This document shows positions 61,333 to 64,000 of a stretch of DNA of 64,000 nucleotides, in pieces. The notes under the pieces are model-generated. The model had not been told where the DNA came from. It did not search any database and saw only the letters and a program-made list of their open reading frames with translations. Positions within the stretch are counted from its first letter, which is position 1. Each line of letters begins with the position of its first letter. The position numbers were made by a program, and so were the translations under genes. Origin of the DNA: Cupriavidus sp. 2SB (GTDB lineage: Bacteria > Pseudomonadota > Gammaproteobacteria > Burkholderiales > Burkholderiaceae); NCBI RefSeq assembly GCF_005503625.1, contig NZ_SCMX01000012.1:1-64000 (forward strand), in the 5' to 3' direction.

Positions 61333-62364
61333 ATGACGCCAGACGCTGTAGATCCCCTTCGCCTCGAAGCCGAGGTCGAGCAGTTGCGGCACCTTCACGC
61401 CGACACGCGCACGCTCTACCGCGAGGTGTGCGGGCTGCTGTTCTTTCGCTACGGCATCACGCCCACCACCAACAAGCTCTATCAACTGGTGCGCAAGGGC
61501 AGCATGGGCACGCCGGCCCAGGCGCTGCAGCAGTTCTGGCAAGACCTGCGCGCCCGTTCGCGGGTCACGATTGACCATCCCGATCTCCCCGACAGCCTGA
61601 AGCAGGTGGCTGCCGACGCCGTCCAGACCATCTGGCGCGCCGCCGGCGAAGCCGTCTTGGCCGAACTCGCCGCGACGCGCCAAGACATAGAGGCGCAGGA
61701 GCAAGTCGTCGCGGCCGAGCGGGATGCCGCGCAGATGGCTTTCGCCGACGCTCAAGCCGCGCTCACCGCGCTCGAGCGCGAGCGCGAGGCGTTGCGGGCT
61801 GAATGCCGCCAGTTGCAGGAGCAGGTGGCGCAGGCGCGCGGCGCCGAAGCAGCCGCATCGACGCACCGGGAGGCCTTGCAGAGCGAACTGCTGGCGGCGC
61901 GCGAGCAGGCGGGCGCCGCGCGCAGTGATTTCCTGGCGGAGCTGGAGCGCATGCGCGAGCAACTCGAAGCGATGGAGGCGCGCGGGGACGCTGCCGTGCG
62001 GCGTGCCCAACTGGAATTGGACCAGGAACGCACGGCGCGGCGCCAGAGTGACCGGGGACTCGATGCGGCGCGGGTGGAGGTGGATCGCTTGCGCGACATG
62101 CAGCGGCAGGAAGCGGTGGCCGCGGCCGAAGCGCTGGGTAGTTGGCAAGCCCAGGCGCAGGCGGCGCAGGTACGTTGCGCGGCGCTGCAGGACGCGCAGG
62201 AGAGCGGACAGCAACAACTGGGTGCCGCCCAGGAGGCCTTGGCAGAAATGACCCGGCGGGCCGAGCGTGCCGAGACTGAACGGGACCTGTCGCGCGAGTT
62301 GCTGGGCAATTGGCGCGACGGCGCCAAGGTGCGATCCGGGGCACGGCGCAAGGCCGCCGCCTAA
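61333..62364 (+). CDS. kfrA: KfrA-like plasmid DNA-binding coiled-coil protein
   Basis: A 343-residue protein. The N-terminal DNA-binding region (residues 20-70, REVCGLLFFRYGITPTTNKL and YQLVRKGSMGTPAQAL) matches the KfrA_N domain. From about residue 110 to 330 it is an unbroken alanine-, glutamate- and arginine-rich coiled coil. KfrA proteins autoregulate and contribute to stable plasmid maintenance. Strong sign that the DNA is a plasmid or chromid. Start ATG 61333, with AAGGTG upstream. Confidence 0.88.
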   Translation: MTPDAVDPLRLEAEVEQLRHLHADTRTLYREVCGLLFFRYGITPTTNKLYQLVRKGSMGTPAQALQQFWQDLRARSRVTIDHPDLPDSLKQVAADAVQTIWRAAGEAVLAELAATRQDIEAQEQVVAAERDAAQMAFADAQAALTALEREREALRAECRQLQEQVAQARGAEAAASTHREALQSELLAAREQAGAARSDFLAELERMREQLEAMEARGDAAVRRAQLELDQERTARRQSDRGLDAARVEVDRLRDMQRQEAVAAAEALGSWQAQAQAAQVRCAALQDAQESGQQQLGAAQEALAEMTRRAERAETERDLSRELLGNWRDGAKVRSGARRKAAA

Positions 62365-62383
62365 CCGCTTCGAGCCACCGCCC

Positions 62384-62625
62384 ATGCACGCGCCCCATGA
62401 GATTGCCCGCGCCGACGCCATTCGCTGGGTGCGTATCAAGATGGCGCAATCGGGCCTGACACTGGCCGATTTATTGGCGGCCGGCTGTTTCGCGCCCACA
62501 GCGGCACGGCCACGCTACCGCAAAATGCCGAGGGGCAAACCTGGGATGGGCGAGGGGAGCGTCCCGACTGGTTTCAGCGGGCCATCAACGCCGGACAGCA
62601 GCCGGAATTCTTTCAGATCGACTGA
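62384..62625 (+). pseudogene. H-NS-family fragment with a one-base frameshift
   Basis: From ATG 62384 the frame reads IRWVRIKMAQSGLTLADLLA and reaches RPRYRK. The H-NS DNA-binding motif then continues in another frame: NAEGQTWDGRGERPDWFQRA, ending FFQID and TGA at 62623-62625. Adding one A to the AAAA run at 62521 would fuse the two. The coiled-coil oligomerisation region of H-NS is largely missing. Either a short H-NS-like antagonist with a homopolymer error or a decayed gene. Confidence 0.7.
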
Positions 62626-62650
62626 GGAATCTGCGCCAAACGCCCCTGGC

Positions 62651-62914
62651 TCAATGACGCGGGGCGCGCTTGCGCGGGGGCGTCACGTCTGGCACGCGAA
62701 ACAGTTCCGCGACCGGGACTTCCAGGGCGAGCGCCAGCCGTTCAATGACGTCGATCGACAAATTGCGGGCCGCCCTTTCGACGTGTGCCAGAAACGAACG
62801 GTCCATGTCCGCTTGCCAGGCCAGATCTTCCTGCGTCCATGCATAGGCCGCGCGCAGTCGCCGAATATTCAGGGCGAGCAATTCACGAGCGGAGGGCTGA
62901 TGGACACGGGACAT
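62651..62914 (-). CDS. Xre-family HTH regulator
   Basis: An 87-residue helix-turn-helix protein: RELLALNIRRLRAAYAWTQE, DLAWQADMDRSFLAHVERAA, RNLSIDVIERLALALEVPVA. Typical stand-alone Xre/Cro repressor, common on plasmids and mobile elements. Convergent with the H-NS fragment. Target unknown. Confidence 0.85.
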   Translation of the reverse strand: MSRVHQPSARELLALNIRRLRAAYAWTQEDLAWQADMDRSFLAHVERAARNLSIDVIERLALALEVPVAELFRVPDVTPPRKRAPRH

Positions 62915-62951
62915 GCGTCCATATTGCGGACCGTTCCCTTATCTGTCAGTG

Positions 62952-63068
62952 GTCGTTGAGTCACAATATTTTCCTGCTATATAAGCTCGCCGTTTCCATG
63001 AAAGACAAGGCTTTCCGAACATATTCTTGCGTCAAGGTCTTCTCATTCTGTAGTCGTTGAGACACAAT
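62952..63068 (+). promoter_or_regulatory. Duplicated promoter-like element GTCGTTGAG(T/A)CACAAT
   Basis: The 16-mer occurs at 62952-62967 and again at 63053-63068 with one difference, 101 bases apart. The first includes TTGAGT, spaced 16 bases from TATATA at 62978-62983, a credible sigma-70 promoter reading rightward. The repeat may be an operator over duplicated -35 regions. Confidence 0.5.
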
Positions 63069-63244
63069 GCCGCCTTTGCAGCGGCCCTTAACCAAGGGCT
63101 TCGCGCGGCGTCACACTGCTGCGCACACCGATCGCCGCCCCGCGCGCATAGCACCGAGAGGGCCTGCCGCCGAACGGCGGATCTGGGGCGGCAGGCACGA
63201 GCGGCTACGCATTGCCCTGCGTCAGCGCAACGACACGATGCACG

Positions 63245-63775
63245 ATGATTTTGTTTCTGGACTACGACGGTGTTCTGCACCCCGATGCGGCCTATCTGGT
63301 CAATGGCCGGCCTCAATTGCGTGCGGCAGGCTCGCTGTTCATGTGGGCGCCGATTCTCGTGGAAGCTCTCGCCCCCTATCCCCAGGTCCAGATTGTTCTC
63401 TCCACGTCGTGGGTGCGCGTGCTCAAGAGCTTCAGCCGAACCCAAGCCTATCTGCCCGCTGCGTTGCAGGCGCGCGTGATCGGCGCTACTTGGCATTCGG
63501 CCATGGCGCGACACCATGAGGGTGCGCACCGCATCGACGCGAGCTGGTTCAGCGAACTCACGCGGTATGCCCAGATCGCGCGATACGTTGCGCGATCTGG
63601 GCTGCGGGCCGAACATTGGCTGGCCATCGACGACGACAGCGAGGGCTGGCCCGTCGCGCTGCGCGACCACTTGGTCGAGACGGATGGGGCGCTGGGGCTT
63701 GCGAGCGCGTCGACACGGTGCGACCTGACCCAGCGACTGCAGGGGATGGCCGCAAGCACGCTCAGCGGGAAGTGA
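63245..63775 (+). CDS. HAD-superfamily protein (Swiss-army-knife type)
   Basis: A 176-residue HAD-fold protein. The nucleophile motif is MILFLDYDGVLHPDA (DxDGVL), the second motif VLSTSWVRVLKS, and a late acidic pair WLAIDDDSEGWP. This pattern fits the HAD domain found with RNA-repair Swiss-army-knife proteins on plasmids. Phosphatase or phosphotransferase activity is likely; target unknown. Followed five bases later by another small gene. Confidence 0.82.
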   Translation: MILFLDYDGVLHPDAAYLVNGRPQLRAAGSLFMWAPILVEALAPYPQVQIVLSTSWVRVLKSFSRTQAYLPAALQARVIGATWHSAMARHHEGAHRIDASWFSELTRYAQIARYVARSGLRAEHWLAIDDDSEGWPVALRDHLVETDGALGLASASTRCDLTQRLQGMAASTLSGK

Positions 63776-63780
63776 ACACC

Positions 63781-64000
63781 ATGCTACGCGTGACCGTGGA
63801 ACTCATTCCAGACGGACAGGAAGACTGCCGCCGAACACTTGGGCAGCTTGAGATCGAGAACATCGCGGGCGATTCGCTGGTGACCGGTGCCTACCGAATC
63901 GTCATGGACGAGTTCGATGCGCGGGGCCCGGGGCCGCGCACAACGTTCCGGACCATCGCATCGCTAGACAATGTGGAACGGGACCTCGTTCGCCCAATGC
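63781..64000 (+). CDS. Hypothetical protein, 5' part
   Basis: Open from ATG 63781 to the window edge: MLRVTVELIPDGQEDCRRTL, GQLEIENIAGDSLVTGAYRI and on. The beta-rich amphipathic pattern is typical of small plasmid-encoded hypothetical proteins. No domain recognised. It probably forms an operon with the HAD gene. Confidence 0.65.
   Translation, partial: MLRVTVELIPDGQEDCRRTLGQLEIENIAGDSLVTGAYRIVMDEFDARGPGPRTTFRTIASLDNVERDLVRPM

Noticed and set aside
61273-62499. 408-codon minus-strand frame opposite kfrA
   Set aside because: Antisense shadow of a GC-rich coiled-coil gene.

Overview
The window looks like part of a megaplasmid or chromid of a Burkholderiales bacterium close to Cupriavidus or Ralstonia. 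The evidence is family resemblance only: several Bug-type (tripartite tricarboxylate) solute-binding proteins, many LysR/LacI/IclR/MarR regulators, class III CoA-transferases, an H-NS-like fragment of beta-proteobacterial type, and a KfrA-type coiled-coil protein divergent from a plasmid-style tyrosine recombinase. No rRNA, tRNA or CRISPR array was found.

Layout. (1) 1-2.0 kb: 5' part of a methylmalonate-semialdehyde dehydrogenase gene, a divergent LysR gene and a GntR remnant. (2) 2.6-7.6 kb: visibly AT-richer Tn7-like transposition module tnsA-tnsB-tnsC-tniQ. (3) 8.2-10.1 kb: a SAVED-domain nuclease-like gene of CBASS type followed by a broken beta-repeat gene. Its upstream side is cut off by an IS66 remnant sitting in an ISKra4 transposase gene. 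(4) 12-14.4 kb: a membrane fatty-acid hydroxylase fused to a SRPBCC domain, with a divergent LysR gene. (5) 15-20.8 kb: a lacI gene, a truncated Bug gene, a broken IS5-like transposase carrying a group II intron RT fragment, a frameshifted IS110, and decayed PIN-like and ferredoxin fragments. (6) 20.8-30.7 kb: IclR-controlled catabolic operon (Bug, VOC protein, aldehyde dehydrogenase, CoA-transferase, two enoyl-CoA hydratases, two acyl-CoA dehydrogenases) and an AraC regulator. (7) 30.7-39 kb: P450 copy 1 with decayed redox partners, an aceE fragment with a MarR gene, then a minus-strand operon FAD oxidase - CoA-transferase - Bug - LacI. (8) 39-46 kb: LysR gene, glcDEF-like oxidase, gamma-carbonic anhydrase, MarR gene. 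(9) 46-51.3 kb: intact minus-strand operon P450 - ferredoxin - ferredoxin reductase - Bug - aldehyde dehydrogenase, ended by a clear terminator. (10) 52-56 kb: MHS-type transporter, GMC oxidoreductase and a small ABB-fold protein. (11) 56-59 kb: AraC gene divergent from a sterol-desaturase-type gene plus a DUF4345 gene. (12) 59-64 kb: plasmid housekeeping genes (Xre/HipB-like, tyrosine recombinase, KfrA, H-NS remnant, Xre, HAD).

How it works together (inference). A P450 with its own [3Fe-4S] ferredoxin and reductase hydroxylates an unidentified hydrophobic or carboxylic substrate. The GMC enzyme and the aldehyde dehydrogenases oxidise the alcohol to an acid, class III CoA-transferases activate it, and the acyl-CoA dehydrogenase/hydratase set shortens it. 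Two site families tie the scattered pieces together. A 15-bp palindrome TAGGTAG-S-CTACCTA lies in front of both P450 genes and the transporter/GMC pair. A LacI-like site GCAATCGATTAC (with a GTAATCGATTAC variant) lies in front of the FAD-oxidase operon and again upstream of the transporter/GMC pair. Several modules occur two or three times in different states of decay, so the island seems to have grown by repeated acquisition or duplication followed by loss.
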